From assembly GCA_023399215.1 (NCBI GenBank), contig JAEWQJ010000037.1, positions 1-64,000 on the forward strand: 64,000 bases of DNA. Reading direction: 5' to 3'. A program made the translations under genes and the position numbers. Below are positions 26,938 to 36,453 of the stretch, one piece after another. This stretch comes from Methanobacteriota archaeon (GTDB lineage: Archaea > Halobacteriota > Methanosarcinia > Methanosarcinales > Methanosarcinaceae). How positions within the stretch are numbered: position 1 is the stretch's first letter; every line of letters starts with the position of its first letter. The notes under the pieces are model-generated. The model was not told the DNA's origin. It did no database searches and saw only the letters and a program-made list of their open reading frames with translations.

Positions 26938-28539
26938 ATGTGGGAAATGGGGAGAGAGAAAGTGTCTGACACTATTAGTTCTGATACGGTTATAGTAGGG
27001 GGAGGCATCACAGGTCTTTATACCTGTTACAAACTAAAACAGTTAAAAGGTGTTAACCATACCGTTTCTCTGTTTGAAGCTACAGGCCGATTTGGAGGTC
27101 GAATTGAAACTGTAGAAATGGGTGGGTTTTTAGCGGAATATGGTCCAATGCGATTTGAGAAGCTTGCACAGCCCCTGCTTATGGACCTTATAGCCGAACT
27201 TGGTCTGGAAACAAACTCCTTTGTACCCTATACAGCGGCAAACGATCCTGATTCTCTTTTTGATTTAACATTTGACGAATCAGGAGGTAAGCGGTCCGGG
27301 AGTAAATTGACAACACTTGAGCTATTGAAACTGGGCATTTTGCGCCTGTTAAATGCAAGCGGTGGAGATATGAACAATCCGAATGACCCCATACATCGGG
27401 CATGGTGGGCTACTCTTGACGAGGAATACTACAGCTATGTGCGTAACAAGGCGAGTTACAATGGAAAATATCTCCACGAAATAGGTTTCTGGAACGCACT
27501 CAGTCTTGTTCTCAGCCACCGTGCAGTAAATAAGATCATCAATTATGGGACTTTTTATCATCTTATTCATTTTAACCCGAATGCAGCAGAATGGGTTATT
27601 TTCTGGCTGCGTGGACTGCATCCGGACGATGAACTGGTTGGCATAAAACAAGGTACTGAGTCTCTTGTTCAGGAGCTAGTCCGTAAATTGGACTCTGGAC
27701 CTGAACCTTCGGTTTCGTTACATCTTAATCACAGGCTAACAGCCCTCTTTTCCCAGCCTGATGGACGGGTTTTACTGGAGTTCAAGACTGACAATAAAAT
27801 CGACAATAAAATCGACAATAAAATCAACAATAAAATCAACAATAAAATCGACAATAAAACTGACAGTACTACAGTTAAGGTACTGGCAAAGCATGTTGTA
27901 CTGGCATTACCTCGCTGTCCTCTGATGCAGCTTCGTCCTCAGTTACCTGAACATATTGGAGAACTGGTGGATTCTGTAATCCCAATTTCACTGGTAAAAT
28001 GTTTCTTTGTTAATGAGAATCCGTGGTGGAATGAATTTACACCGCCACAGACACGAGCTTCGTCCACTCCGGCAAGAGAAATCCATTACACCTTCAGGAA
28101 AGACGGGAATTGTAAACGCGGGATTGTAATGGTTTATTGTGACCCGCCCAGTATGCACTACTGGACGCCATTTGTACAGCAACAGGAACATCTTAAGGCA
28201 GAATTAAATCTCGATAAACGTCTTGTTGAAGGTTACCTTCAGTATTTACGATCAAATCCTGACAACACCGACGTTAGAAAAATAGAAGCAGAGGCTGAAC
28301 TAATAAGTTGTTTCGGCATAAGGGACTGGAGCCGTGAACCGTTTGAGGCGGGTTGTCATATCTGGAAAGCTGGCGTCCGTACTGAAGAGGCAATAAAAGA
28401 GTTAACTGCGTTCTCATTACAGGGTTCACCACTATCAAATAAAAATATCCATATATGTGGTGAGGCTTACTCGGATTTCCAGGGTTTTATCGAAGGTGGC
28501 TTACGCACAGCCCTGCAAGTTATAAAGCACATTAATTGA
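26938..28539 (+). CDS. FAD-dependent amine oxidase-like flavoprotein
   Basis: The 533-aa product has the dinucleotide-binding start TVIVGGGITGLYTCYKLKQL, then the flavin monoamine oxidase GG motif GRFGGRIETVEM and a C-terminal FAD segment ICGEAYSDFQGFIEGGL. This is the amine oxidase / protoporphyrinogen oxidase-like superfamily, oxidising amines or unsaturated rings (family knowledge). Substrate and partner are unknown. A surface insertion at about residue 285-310 consists of repeated NKID/NKIN units encoded by a 12-bp tandem repeat. The first ATG crowds its AAAGGA, so the ATG at 26947 or the GTG at 26962 may be the true start. Confidence 0.85.
   Translation: MWEMGREKVSDTISSDTVIVGGGITGLYTCYKLKQLKGVNHTVSLFEATGRFGGRIETVEMGGFLAEYGPMRFEKLAQPLLMDLIAELGLETNSFVPYTAANDPDSLFDLTFDESGGKRSGSKLTTLELLKLGILRLLNASGGDMNNPNDPIHRAWWATLDEEYYSYVRNKASYNGKYLHEIGFWNALSLVLSHRAVNKIINYGTFYHLIHFNPNAAEWVIFWLRGLHPDDELVGIKQGTESLVQELVRKLDSGPEPSVSLHLNHRLTALFSQPDGRVLLEFKTDNKIDNKIDNKINNKINNKIDNKTDSTTVKVLAKHVVLALPRCPLMQLRPQLPEHIGELVDSVIPISLVKCFFVNENPWWNEFTPPQTRASSTPAREIHYTFRKDGNCKRGIVMVYCDPPSMHYWTPFVQQQEHLKAELNLDKRLVEGYLQYLRSNPDNTDVRKIEAEAELISCFGIRDWSREPFEAGCHIWKAGVRTEEAIKELTAFSLQGSPLSNKNIHICGEAYSDFQGFIEGGLRTALQVIKHIN
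27797..27862 (+). repeat. In-gene 12-bp tandem repeat
   Basis: AATAAAATCGAC and the variant AATAAAATCAAC recur about five times in frame inside the flavin oxidase gene, giving a polar Asn-Lys-Ile-Asp/Asn run. Confidence 0.9.
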
Positions 28540-28589
28540 ATAGTTGTTATGTCGGGATCGAAGAGGTTCACAAATACTCCATCGTTTAC

Positions 28590-28732
28590 AGGTTGTTCGA
28601 CAATTACTGTCAATAACCAAATTCCTTTTTTTCGATTTAAATCTTTTATTCACCTTGCTTTATACAGGTTTTTGCTCTGAAATTGAATTGTCGGACAGCC
28701 TATTTAAGGTGAAGTGGCAGCCCATAATTTGA
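28590..28732. mobile_element. MITE-like element, copy 2 (diverged)
   Basis: AGGTTGTTCGACAATTA at the left and AATTGTCGGACAGCCT at the right match the ends of the copies at 13728 and 63204. The downstream flank TTTAAGGTGAAGTGGCAGCC parallels the GC-rich flank of copy 1. The interior has drifted. Confidence 0.65.
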
Positions 28733-28810
28733 TTTTTTAATCTGTAATAATATACAAATCATAAAAAAGTTTTTGAAGATTAAGGACAGATACAATGCAT
28801 TAAACTAAAA

Positions 28811-28883
28811 AATTTATAAATACCGTTTAAATCCAACTTGCTAAGAGACAAAACATCGTTTAAACTCCACTTGCCAAGAGACA
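28811..28883 (+). promoter_or_regulatory. TATA box followed by two 27-bp direct repeats
   Basis: AATTTATAAATA at 28810-28821 is followed at once by CGTTTAAATCCAACTTGCTA(AGAGACA) and, 33 bp later, CGTTTAAACTCCACTTGCCA(AGAGACA). The paired repeats just downstream of the TATA are placed where a repressor would block transcription start. The target is the secreted protein gene at 28954. Confidence 0.5.
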
Positions 28884-28953
28884 TTACTATTTTAGTTTTA
28901 GAGTGCTCAGGCTTCCCTTATCCTACCTCTTGAGTAAAGAAACGAGAAAATAA

Positions 28954-29814
28954 ATGATAATAGCAATAAGACTTAGAACATATGCTTTTCTTGCTGCAAC
29001 ACTACTGGTAAGTATCTTAATTTTACCAGGAACTGCGCTGGCAACTGGTTCTGATTCAGAGATTTTTGAAAACATAAGTTGTGACAAAAATTCTCTTCGT
29101 TTTGCCAAAATGCTGGATAATTTTGAAACAGTTACTTCGAATCCAGAAGTTTTTTTGAAAGACGTTGCTGATGGTAAAGTAAAGCTGAAATTGCTTGGAA
29201 AAGAGTTTGATTTGGAACTTGAGAATACTCATATTTTAAACGATGATGCGAAAGTTTTCATAGAAAACGAAACTGGAAACTACACTGTACCAGCAGTAAA
29301 AATCAATACATATAGAGGGAAAGTTGTTGGAGAAGAAAACAGTAGTGTAGGGCTAGTTGTTTCGGATGTGGCTCTTATTGGACACATTGAGATAGAGAAT
29401 ATCTACTATGCAATTGAGCTAACTAACAAAACAGCAGATGGAAAAGCAATTCTTGTTATTTATAGTTCTGACAATGTAAAAAAAAGCAAAAATCAGGTAA
29501 TCGCTTATTGTGGAGTTGAAGGACAACTATCTCTTAACAGTATTTTTCCAATAATATCGAAAAATAACGAACTAAACTATAATAATGACTCAAATAGTAT
29601 GGAATACCGCATAAACACCAGTAACTCCAGCAGGAATAATATAACTACCGGTAATATTCCAAATTTAAGTGGTAAAGAAAATATTCATGTTGCAGGTCCA
29701 GAGAACAATACAATAAACGGTTTAGCTCAAGAATTGCCATTTCAAGGCTCTGTACTGACTACTATTGCACTTACAGTTTCAGCCTTAACTTTTCGAAAAA
29801 GAATACGCAAATAG
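28954..29814 (+). CDS. Secreted, C-terminally anchored protein resembling a metalloprotease propeptide
   Basis: The 286-aa product has a signal peptide (about 1-32, ending ALATG) and a C-terminal hydrophobic segment plus RKRIRK (about 268-286). The middle part KINTYRGKVVGEENSSVGLVVSDVALIGHI and YYAIEL resembles the propeptide of M12-type (reprolysin-like) proteases. No HExxH is present, so a catalytic domain is missing or was never there. The Asn-rich region 190-255 is probably a glycosylated linker. The function is not known. Confidence 0.65.
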   Translation: MIIAIRLRTYAFLAATLLVSILILPGTALATGSDSEIFENISCDKNSLRFAKMLDNFETVTSNPEVFLKDVADGKVKLKLLGKEFDLELENTHILNDDAKVFIENETGNYTVPAVKINTYRGKVVGEENSSVGLVVSDVALIGHIEIENIYYAIELTNKTADGKAILVIYSSDNVKKSKNQVIAYCGVEGQLSLNSIFPIISKNNELNYNNDSNSMEYRINTSNSSRNNITTGNIPNLSGKENIHVAGPENNTINGLAQELPFQGSVLTTIALTVSALTFRKRIRK

Positions 29815-30030
29815 CTAAGGAAACGAACATACAAATAATTAAGGAGAAAATATATGCAAATAATTTAAGAAACTTATCCTATAACTTGATTTAATTTCAC
29901 GATTATCGATAGTCCTAAAAAACCCAGGATATGAGGTTTCTTTGATTTCAGTTTTAGAAATACCCTTTTGAAATACCCTTTTATATGATTTTATTCAGTT
30001 ATATAATCTTTATATTCTGCTTTTTTCTCT

Positions 30031-30125
30031 CTTTTCCGGTAAAGACCGCTCGACGAAGGCGAACGTGACAGAAACGGGGTGGATAAAGTTATGTGGGTAG
30101 AACCAAGTTGTGTGAGCAGAATTTT
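30031..30125. repeat. Dispersed direct repeat, first copy
   Basis: CTCTCTTTTCCGGTAAAGAC followed by CGCTC, AACGTGACAGAAACG, GGGTGGATAAAGTTATG and GGGT is echoed with mismatches at 30732-30830. It may be a remnant of an old dispersed element. Confidence 0.6.
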
Positions 30126-30494
30126 ATTCAGAGCATCACAGCATTATAACCTGCATGCATAACCTGCCTGTCAGCCTGAAAAACAATTATCTTGACCCGG
30201 AGACCATTTTTTAGTACTGGTGATTATAAGCATCTCTGTCAGTTCGGCCTGGCAGCCCTTCGGAAAACATGAAAATTAGATTCTCTGAATAACAGATACA
30301 AAAAAATGAAAGTTCTTTTCAATTACTTTCATGCCAAAGAAAGAAGCAAAGGAAAGGAGAATAGTAAAAAGAGAAGCCTGGAATAGTAATTCATTGATTC
30401 CAAAGTATATCAGAAACGTATTTTTTGAAAACTACTGGAAACACGGAAGATGCGGAAATAAATAGTGGAAATAAGTAGTAAAGGCGTGTGTTTC

Positions 30495-30530
30495 TTCCGT
30501 GATTTCCGTGATTTCCGTGATTTCCGTGGT
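30495..30530. repeat. 9-10-bp tandem repeat, 4 copies
   Basis: TTTCCGTGA is repeated about four times. It reads Asn-His-Gly on the minus strand, but there is no gene. Confidence 0.85.
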
Positions 30531-30731
30531 AATATCCAGATCGTATCACTCTGCGACTGAATGTGTTTTCCGCGTTACAGAATTCCATGTGACTTTAAGA
30601 TAATATTTGTGTCAATATTTGCGTCATAAGCTGTAATTATTTTCTTATTATGTATCAATTTGAGAATCGATGCATTAGTAAAAGGCAGTAAAAATATAGG
30701 CAGATTACTATTTGCCAATTCTCTTCTTTTT

Positions 30732-30830
30732 CTCTCTTCTTGGTAAAGGCCGCTCTCCTGCGTCGAGCGTAACAAAAACGACATGGGATGGCAAATAAGG
30801 TTATATGGGTCAGAAGTCAAAATTTATATT
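30732..30830. repeat. Dispersed direct repeat, second copy
   Basis: Partner of the block at 30031. Shared pieces are TCTCTTCTTGGTAAAGGCCG, CGTAACAAAAACG, GGGATGG and AAGGTTATATGGGT. Confidence 0.6.
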
Positions 30831-30989
30831 CGACTTTCCAGCCGGCTGTAGTTATTTCAAAGATATCAAATGTAAGGGTCACTAGCCAAATTCTATTACA
30901 TTACACTTCAGTTTCAGATTTCGGTCTTGTTCTTTTTAGAGAGTTCTTCAACTCTAAAAAAATATTAACTTTTAAAATGAACTATATAA

Positions 30990-31063
30990 ATGGGCAAAAA
31001 TAAGAAAAGGGCAAAAATTAGAAAACAGGCAAAAATAAGAAAAGGGCAAAAATAAGAAAAGGC
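30990..31063. repeat. 17-18-bp tandem repeat, 4 copies
   Basis: GGGCAAAAATAAGAAAA is repeated with small changes, just downstream of the topA stop codon. Confidence 0.85.
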
Positions 31064-31083
31064 GATGCCATTGAAGACTAGTT

Positions 31084-33399
31084 TCACGCGTCTTCAACTG
31101 TACAGTTGCCCTTAACTGTACTACTGCCCTCAGCTGTGCCGTTGCTTTCTACTGTAACTGTACCGTTACATGAAACCTGCCAGTTTTTTACTCTCTTTAC
31201 ACTGATCTTTATTGCTTTCGCAAGCTCTACAGGGTCGGCTTCTGCCAGAGCTTCTACGCTTGTAATACCGGCTTCTTCCAGTTTTCCTGCTGTGGCTTTT
31301 CCAACGCCTTCGAGATCCTGAATTGATTTGGGCTTTTCTTTTTTGGGCTGCTTGGCCTGTTCTTCCTGCTGGGTTTTCTGCCATTCTATGAAATTACATT
31401 GAGGACAGCCAAGGTCCCAGGGTCGTTTTCCCGAATTGATTATACGGATATGGTGCAGACCGTGAGCTTCACAGACCTTGTCAGTAACTATGATCTGTCC
31501 GCTTCTGGGCAGAGGGAGGGAAAAGGTACAGTTAGGATAATTGTTGCAGCCTATAAAACGGCCTCCCCTTTTCGAACGCCGGATTATAAGTTCGTTTCCA
31601 CAGCTGGAGCAAGTGCCTATGATTTTATCTTCCCTGAGGCCTGCCTGGAGAGATTCCACGATTTTTTCCCGGTTTTTATCGAGTTCCGAGAAGACCTGCT
31701 TTAATATATCCCTCGACTCTTCAAGAACGGCAGACTCTTTGATATTGCCTTCAGCGATCCGGTCCATGTTTTCTTCAAGCAGCTTTGTCATGTCCGGTTT
31801 TGTGATAGTAGGGGAATACTTCTCAAGAGTATCCATTACTGCAAAAGAGGTATTCGTAGGCTGCACAGGATTTCCGTGGATGTAGGCCCTGGAATAAAGC
31901 TTGCTGATTATCTCATGTCGTGTTGCTTTTGTTCCAAGCCCGAGCTCTTCCATAATATTGATAAGTCTTCCCTGTCCGTAACGGCCAGGCGGCTGGGTTT
32001 CTTTATCCAGCATATCTTTTTTAATCACTTCCAGGGAATCGCCTTCATGAAGTTCAGGGAACAGCCTATCTTCAGGCGCATTGTAAGGATAGTACCATCT
32101 CCAGCCCGGTTCCACAAGCCTTGCCCCATTTGCCCTGAACTCTTCCTCGTTGATGTCAAGTTTCAAGCGCATAGTTTCCCATTCGCTTGGCCCGGCAAAG
32201 GTCGCAAAAAAGCGCCTGACTACAAGTTCGTAGACCTTCCACTCATCCTCTTTTAAGTCGGACTCTTTTGCAAGTGAAGCCGGAAAAATAGGTGGATGGT
32301 CGGTAGTTTCCTTTTTTCCTCGCGTAGGAATGAGTTCGGCTTTCTCAAGCAGAGCATCTGCGTACTTTTTAAAGGGACCTTCTTTGAAAATCTCAATCTG
32401 CGCCCTCAGGTCAAGGGTCTCGGGATAAACCGTATTGTCAGTCCTGGGATACGAAATATAACCATTAGTATAGAGAGCTTCAGCTATGCGCATCGCATTT
32501 GCGGGACTTAACCCAATTGAGTTTGCTGCGCTTATGAAACCTGTGGTATTAAAAGGAGTCGGGGGCTGGTCGGTCTTTTTCCCTTTTTCGATTTCCTTTA
32601 ATTCGGCCTTTTTCCCCAGTTTTTTGAAGACTTTTGTTGCCTCCTTTTTATCCAGGAAACGGCGGGTTGAGTGCTGAGCTGAAAAGGTTTCTCCTTCTGC
32701 ATTTTGAAGTTCGGCATAGATCTCCCAGTAAGGCGTCGGGACAAAAATATTCCTTTCTTTTTCCCTGTCAACAATGAGAGAAAGGGTTGGCGACTGTACC
32801 CTGCCTACGGAAAGGAACATCTTCCCTAGCCTGCCTGCAGCAAGAGAAATATAACGGGTAAGGGCTGCACCCCAGACGAGGTCAATAACCTGCCTGGAAT
32901 GGCCGGCATCAGCGAGATTAAAATCAACATTTGTTACATTTGAAAATGCGGCTTCTATTGCTTTTGGGGTTATTGCACTGTAGCGCACCCGGTCAAAAGG
33001 AACATCCGGATTCACCTTTTTTATGATGTTGAGGGCCTCGACTCCTATAAGTTCTCCTTCCCGGTCATAGTCAGTAGCAATCGTAACCCTGCTTGCCTCT
33101 TTTCCCAGGCTTCTAAGGGCAGTTACGATCTTCCGGTTGATAGGAGTTGTTATGATGTCGGCGTCGATAAGGGTTTTAGCTTCCACTTTCTGCCAGTTAT
33201 TGTACTCCTTGGGAAAGTCAATCCCTACGATATGGCCCGACAGTCCTACAACTACAGTCTCCTGCTTCTCTCCATCGGACACAATCTCATACCGGTATAC
33301 GTCTACTCCGCTGACTCTATCTTTCTTCGGGTTTTTTGGAGCCAGAATCGCAGCTATCCTCCTTGCTGCTATATTTTTTTCTGTTACAATAAGGTGCAT
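31084..33399 (-). CDS. topA: DNA topoisomerase I (type IA)
   Basis: The 771-aa product relaxes negative supercoils through a transient 5'-phosphotyrosine link. The N-terminal Toprim domain has the acidic triad in DYDREGE at 110-116. The active-site tyrosine is Y317 in NGYISYPRTDNT. The C-terminal part holds zinc-ribbon motifs (CSSCG...CNNYPNC) and a degenerate one (CEAHG...CPQC). It continues with a helix-hairpin-helix segment near residue 690-740 (IQDLEGVGKATAGKLEEAGI) and a short Thr/Val/Gly-rich tail. Length and order fit the archaeal enzyme. GGAG lies 6 nt before the ATG. It is monocistronic. Confidence 0.96.
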   Translation of the reverse strand: MHLIVTEKNIAARRIAAILAPKNPKKDRVSGVDVYRYEIVSDGEKQETVVVGLSGHIVGIDFPKEYNNWQKVEAKTLIDADIITTPINRKIVTALRSLGKEASRVTIATDYDREGELIGVEALNIIKKVNPDVPFDRVRYSAITPKAIEAAFSNVTNVDFNLADAGHSRQVIDLVWGAALTRYISLAAGRLGKMFLSVGRVQSPTLSLIVDREKERNIFVPTPYWEIYAELQNAEGETFSAQHSTRRFLDKKEATKVFKKLGKKAELKEIEKGKKTDQPPTPFNTTGFISAANSIGLSPANAMRIAEALYTNGYISYPRTDNTVYPETLDLRAQIEIFKEGPFKKYADALLEKAELIPTRGKKETTDHPPIFPASLAKESDLKEDEWKVYELVVRRFFATFAGPSEWETMRLKLDINEEEFRANGARLVEPGWRWYYPYNAPEDRLFPELHEGDSLEVIKKDMLDKETQPPGRYGQGRLINIMEELGLGTKATRHEIISKLYSRAYIHGNPVQPTNTSFAVMDTLEKYSPTITKPDMTKLLEENMDRIAEGNIKESAVLEESRDILKQVFSELDKNREKIVESLQAGLREDKIIGTCSSCGNELIIRRSKRGGRFIGCNNYPNCTFSLPLPRSGQIIVTDKVCEAHGLHHIRIINSGKRPWDLGCPQCNFIEWQKTQQEEQAKQPKKEKPKSIQDLEGVGKATAGKLEEAGITSVEALAEADPVELAKAIKISVKRVKNWQVSCNGTVTVESNGTAEGSSTVKGNCTVEDA

Positions 33400-33845
33400 C
33401 TAAAACTCCGGTATAATTTTTTAAATTCTCTGGAGGAATACTAGCGTACCCCAAATCTCCTTCCAGTCTGAGACAAAGCCTGCCTCCTAATTCTTTGAAG
33501 TTTCCTTTTCCAATATATATTTTTGGATTGAATCATAAAATACACTGTCATCCGTAACTATAATTAGGCTCAGAGCTCTTCATCTACCTCTCAAGAGTCT
33601 TCATCCATCCGTTAAACTCTTCTACTCATCTGTCCTTATTCCTTTCTTCACAACTCCAAGGAATACGATTCTCTATGGTATATATTTCATGTTGATTCCT
33701 TTCAATATTTTAATCCTTCTCATATTTTTTCAGTTATTTTCAGTTGTTTTTATCCTTTTTTAACTATATTTTAGTGTCTTTAATTATTTTTAGCTGGTTT
33801 TATCTGTTTTTTAGCTATTTTTCAGCTATTTTTTAGTACTTTTCT
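33400..33845. other. T-rich intergenic region
   Basis: No gene is seen. 33700-33850 is low-complexity with repeated TTATTTTCAG, TTTTTAGCT and TAGTACTTTTC fragments, just downstream of the minus-strand TIGR00725 gene. The topA promoter should lie near 33420-33480. Confidence 0.45.
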
Positions 33846-34337
33846 TTAGTACTTTCCCTTATTTTCAGTCAGCCTGAAAGCAAGTTCTACGGCTTCTTCC
33901 GGACCTTTTGCCCTGTGAACGCCTTCAATTTTCCAGCCTGGTTCGACCACGACTACAGGTTTCCCCATCTTCAGACCCAGGGCTATCTCAGAAAGTGTTC
34001 CGTATTCCCCATTAACCGCAATCAATGCATCCGAGGACTGAGCTATAAGAGCATTTCTGGCATGCCCCATTCCGCTAACGACCGCGATATCTATCCAGAG
34101 ATTTGCCTCTTCCCTCAGAGATCCGGGCAAAATTCCCAGGGTTATCCCTCCTTCCTGCTTTGCTCCGTATGCAGCGGCTTCCATAACTCCGCCCAGACCT
34201 CCGCAGAGCAGAACCGCCCCTCTTTTTGCGATCTCTCTTCCCACCCTCTCTGCAAGAGCCCTTACCTCGTTGCCGCAAGCCCCTGCACCTATAACTCCGA
34301 TCTGTTTTCTGTCCTCTGCTTTCACCGGTACTTTCAT
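33846..34337 (-). CDS. TIGR00725 family protein (LOG-like Rossmann fold)
   Basis: The 163-aa product has GVIGAGACGNEVRALAERVG at the N-terminus and LLCGGLGGVMEAAAYGAKQEGG, the nucleotide-binding glycine loop of the TIGR00725 / lysine decarboxylase-like (LOG) superfamily. LOG enzymes release cytokinin-like bases from nucleotides. TIGR00725 members lack a confirmed activity, so nucleotide binding is all I infer. The tandem repeat upstream separates it from tsr3 on the same strand. Confidence 0.88.
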   Translation of the reverse strand: MKVPVKAEDRKQIGVIGAGACGNEVRALAERVGREIAKRGAVLLCGGLGGVMEAAAYGAKQEGGITLGILPGSLREEANLWIDIAVVSGMGHARNALIAQSSDALIAVNGEYGTLSEIALGLKMGKPVVVVEPGWKIEGVHRAKGPEEAVELAFRLTENKGKY

Positions 34338-34433
34338 TGCGCAAACATCCTTTTCTTCATTTCAGGTCTTTTAAGAGTATTTTTCTTTGAATCAGCCCGA
34401 ATTTGCTGGCATTCAAAAATAGTTAGAGACAAT

Positions 34434-34679
34434 GGGTAGTCAGGAATAATGGACAATATATAGTCAGAAATAATGAACAATGAATGGTCAGAGATAATGA
34501 ACAATGAATAGTCAGAGATAATGGACAATATATGGTCAAAAATAATGGACAATATATAGTCAAAAATAGTGGACAATGGAGAGTCAGAGATAATGGACAA
34601 TGAATAATCAAAAATAGTGGACAATGGAGAGTCAAAAATAATAGGCAATGGAGAGTCAGAGATAATGGACAATGGGTAG
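34434..34679. repeat. 24-bp degenerate tandem repeat, about 10 units
   Basis: Units of the form GTCAGAGATAATGGACAATG plus 4 bases run from just before the tsr3 stop codon to 34434. The long minus-strand frame through it (LSIISDSPLS repeats) is a by-product of the 24-bp period. Confidence 0.9.
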
Positions 34680-35201
34680 TTAGAAGTAATGGCTCTGAAT
34701 TTCCACGATCTCAGTACTATTCTTTGCGGTTGCATACTCTTCAAGCGGTTCCTTATTGAGTTCGAGAAAACTATGCCCCCAGTTAAACTTTGAGAGGACT
34801 TTTTCAGCCTGTTCTTTATGCCCCAGAATGTATAGAGCTGCTGCAAAGGCTTCGGCTGAATTGAGTTTAAAGGGCCTTCCGAAATTTACAGGATTGCCTG
34901 CAAGCAGATAAGGAAGGGCCCTGTGCTCAAGGTTCAGCTTCGCAAGTTCGGGAAAAACCCTTTCTACTTCTTCCCAGGAACAATCGAGTACGATGATCCC
35001 TTTTCTGTAATCGTCAGCAGGAGAGAGGGCTTTTTCTGCAGTAGGGTCAAGAAGGATCGCTGACCTTGGCAGCCTTGAGATCCTGTCATAAAGACGGGCA
35101 AGGTCAAAGCGAGCCAACTTCCTTCCGGTGCACTTTTTCGGGTCACACTGTCCGGCATGATATATGTAAAGGGAAATATCCCGTTGATCTGTTGGATTCA
35201 T
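34680..35201 (-). CDS. tsr3: 16S rRNA aminocarboxypropyltransferase Tsr3
   Basis: The 173-aa product matches Tsr3 (formerly DUF367), which transfers the aminocarboxypropyl group of SAM to a hypermodified uridine in small-subunit rRNA helix 31 (family knowledge). Signatures are IYHAGQCDPKKCTGRKLARF at the start, AILLDPTAEKALSPAD, IIVLDCSWEE, and HRALPYLLAGNPVNFGRPFKLN with SAEAFAAALYILG. There is no frameshift, the length is normal, and GGAT is 5 nt before the ATG. It is probably cotranscribed with nothing, since the next minus-strand gene lies beyond a repeat array. Confidence 0.95.
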   Translation of the reverse strand: MNPTDQRDISLYIYHAGQCDPKKCTGRKLARFDLARLYDRISRLPRSAILLDPTAEKALSPADDYRKGIIVLDCSWEEVERVFPELAKLNLEHRALPYLLAGNPVNFGRPFKLNSAEAFAAALYILGHKEQAEKVLSKFNWGHSFLELNKEPLEEYATAKNSTEIVEIQSHYF

Positions 35202-35850
35202 TGCTAATCCTCTGGATGATGAGATCCTATTTAAACAGCTTCCTTATTTACCTGTTTTCTCTTTTATCCACTTGCTGTGTATTGTTATAGAACAATTTTT
35301 AACTGGAAAATTTTTTGAAAGCAAATAATAAAATAGTTTATATATAATGGTTAATATATAATTAGTTATACCACTGTTTCGTCTCTGGTAAAGCTTGAAG
35401 GTGGGTTAATATTGAAAACTGATATTTTATAGTATCCCTATCTTCGTGATGTTGAGCGATAAATAAACATTTTACTTTAGCCTACGTCACCGGTAATTCG
35501 TGATGGAAAAAGTGAATTCAGTAACAATGCATTTAGTAACAGTGCATTTAGTAACAGTGCATTCAGTTAATGTTCTTTAGCAACAATGTTATGTGGTATT
35601 TATTGAGAGGAAATTGCACAATTATGGCTGGCTCCATCGATGAATTGAACCGGGAGAAGGAGACTATTCTTCTTTGTGAGGGGGGAAGGATATATTCTCT
35701 TTGACTCTGGCTATTTCTAAGTGTAAATGAATCATCCAGAAACATGAAATCCCATATAGGGACAAGGATACTTCTTTGACGGTGCTCAGGTCTATATTCC
35801 AGCCGCAGGGAGTACTGGTTGAAGAACTAAATGTTTGGGGAGTGGATTAT
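35202..35850. other. Divergent intergenic region with 15-bp repeats
   Basis: No gene is seen. 35514-35572 carries three to four copies of AGTAACAATGCATTT-like units. AT-rich DNA at 35325-35360 (TAAAATAGTTTATATATAAT) could hold a TATA box. Confidence 0.5.
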
Positions 35851-36420
35851 ATGGAACAACCAGCTGATGTTACGGGACAATCAATTGAATCTGAATATGA
35901 AATTGGGTATGAAATACTGCAGGTACCCTGGTGGGTGGTTCTTCTGGAAGGGATCATTGCCATCCTTGTAGGATTATTCCTCCTATACAGACCTGCAGCA
36001 ACCACTGTTTTTCTTGTACAGATTCTTGGTATTTTCTGGCTAGCAGAAGGAATTCTTTCTGTCATAGGGGCGCTGATATTTTCGGGTAACAGGATATGGA
36101 AATTGCTTTCGGGTATCCTGAGCATTATTGCAGGAGTTGTTATACTAACGTACCCAATCTACAGTCCTTTCATAGTCCTTACATTATTCATTATTTTCAT
36201 AGGGGTATGGGCTATTATCAACGGGGTCGTAAAAATTGTCCTGGCTCTTAAAGGAGGAGGATGGGGAATAGGAATCATCGGTGTCCTCACCATAATTCTC
36301 GGCCTGCTTCTTCTAACAAATTCTCTTTTAGGAGTCCTGTTCATACCATGGATATTCGGCTTTTTCCTTATTCTTGGGGGACTCGGGTCACTTATCTGGG
36401 GATTAAAAATGAGAACCTAA
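35851..36420 (+). CDS. HdeD / DUF308 family membrane protein
   Basis: The 189-aa product has six hydrophobic helices from about residue 25, with the characteristic pattern of short Gly/Ile-rich helix pairs (LLEGIIAILVGLFLLYRPAAT, FWLAEGILSVIGALIF, LLSGILSIIAGVVILTYPIY). DUF308/HdeD proteins are small membrane proteins linked to acid resistance in enterobacteria; the role in archaea is unknown. GGGGAG lies 10 nt before the chosen ATG, so a 25-residue upstream extension is rejected. The next gene follows after 33 nt, and both may form an operon. Confidence 0.85.
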   Translation: MEQPADVTGQSIESEYEIGYEILQVPWWVVLLEGIIAILVGLFLLYRPAATTVFLVQILGIFWLAEGILSVIGALIFSGNRIWKLLSGILSIIAGVVILTYPIYSPFIVLTLFIIFIGVWAIINGVVKIVLALKGGGWGIGIIGVLTIILGLLLLTNSLLGVLFIPWIFGFFLILGGLGSLIWGLKMRT

Positions 36421-36453
36421 CACAGACTATCGCAGGACAGGGGGAGTTTGAGT

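Larger units (their letters stand above)
29815..31083. other. 1.27-kb gap rich in dispersed and tandem repeats
   Basis: I see no protein gene here. Contents: two related blocks of about 90 bp (30031-30125 and 30732-30830), a 9-bp tandem repeat (30495-30530), and a 17-18-bp repeat next to the topA stop codon (about 30990-31063). Confidence 0.6.

Noticed and set aside
34334..34846. 170-aa frame rich in LSIISDSPLS
   Set aside because: Product of the 24-bp tandem repeat overlapping the end of tsr3 in another frame.
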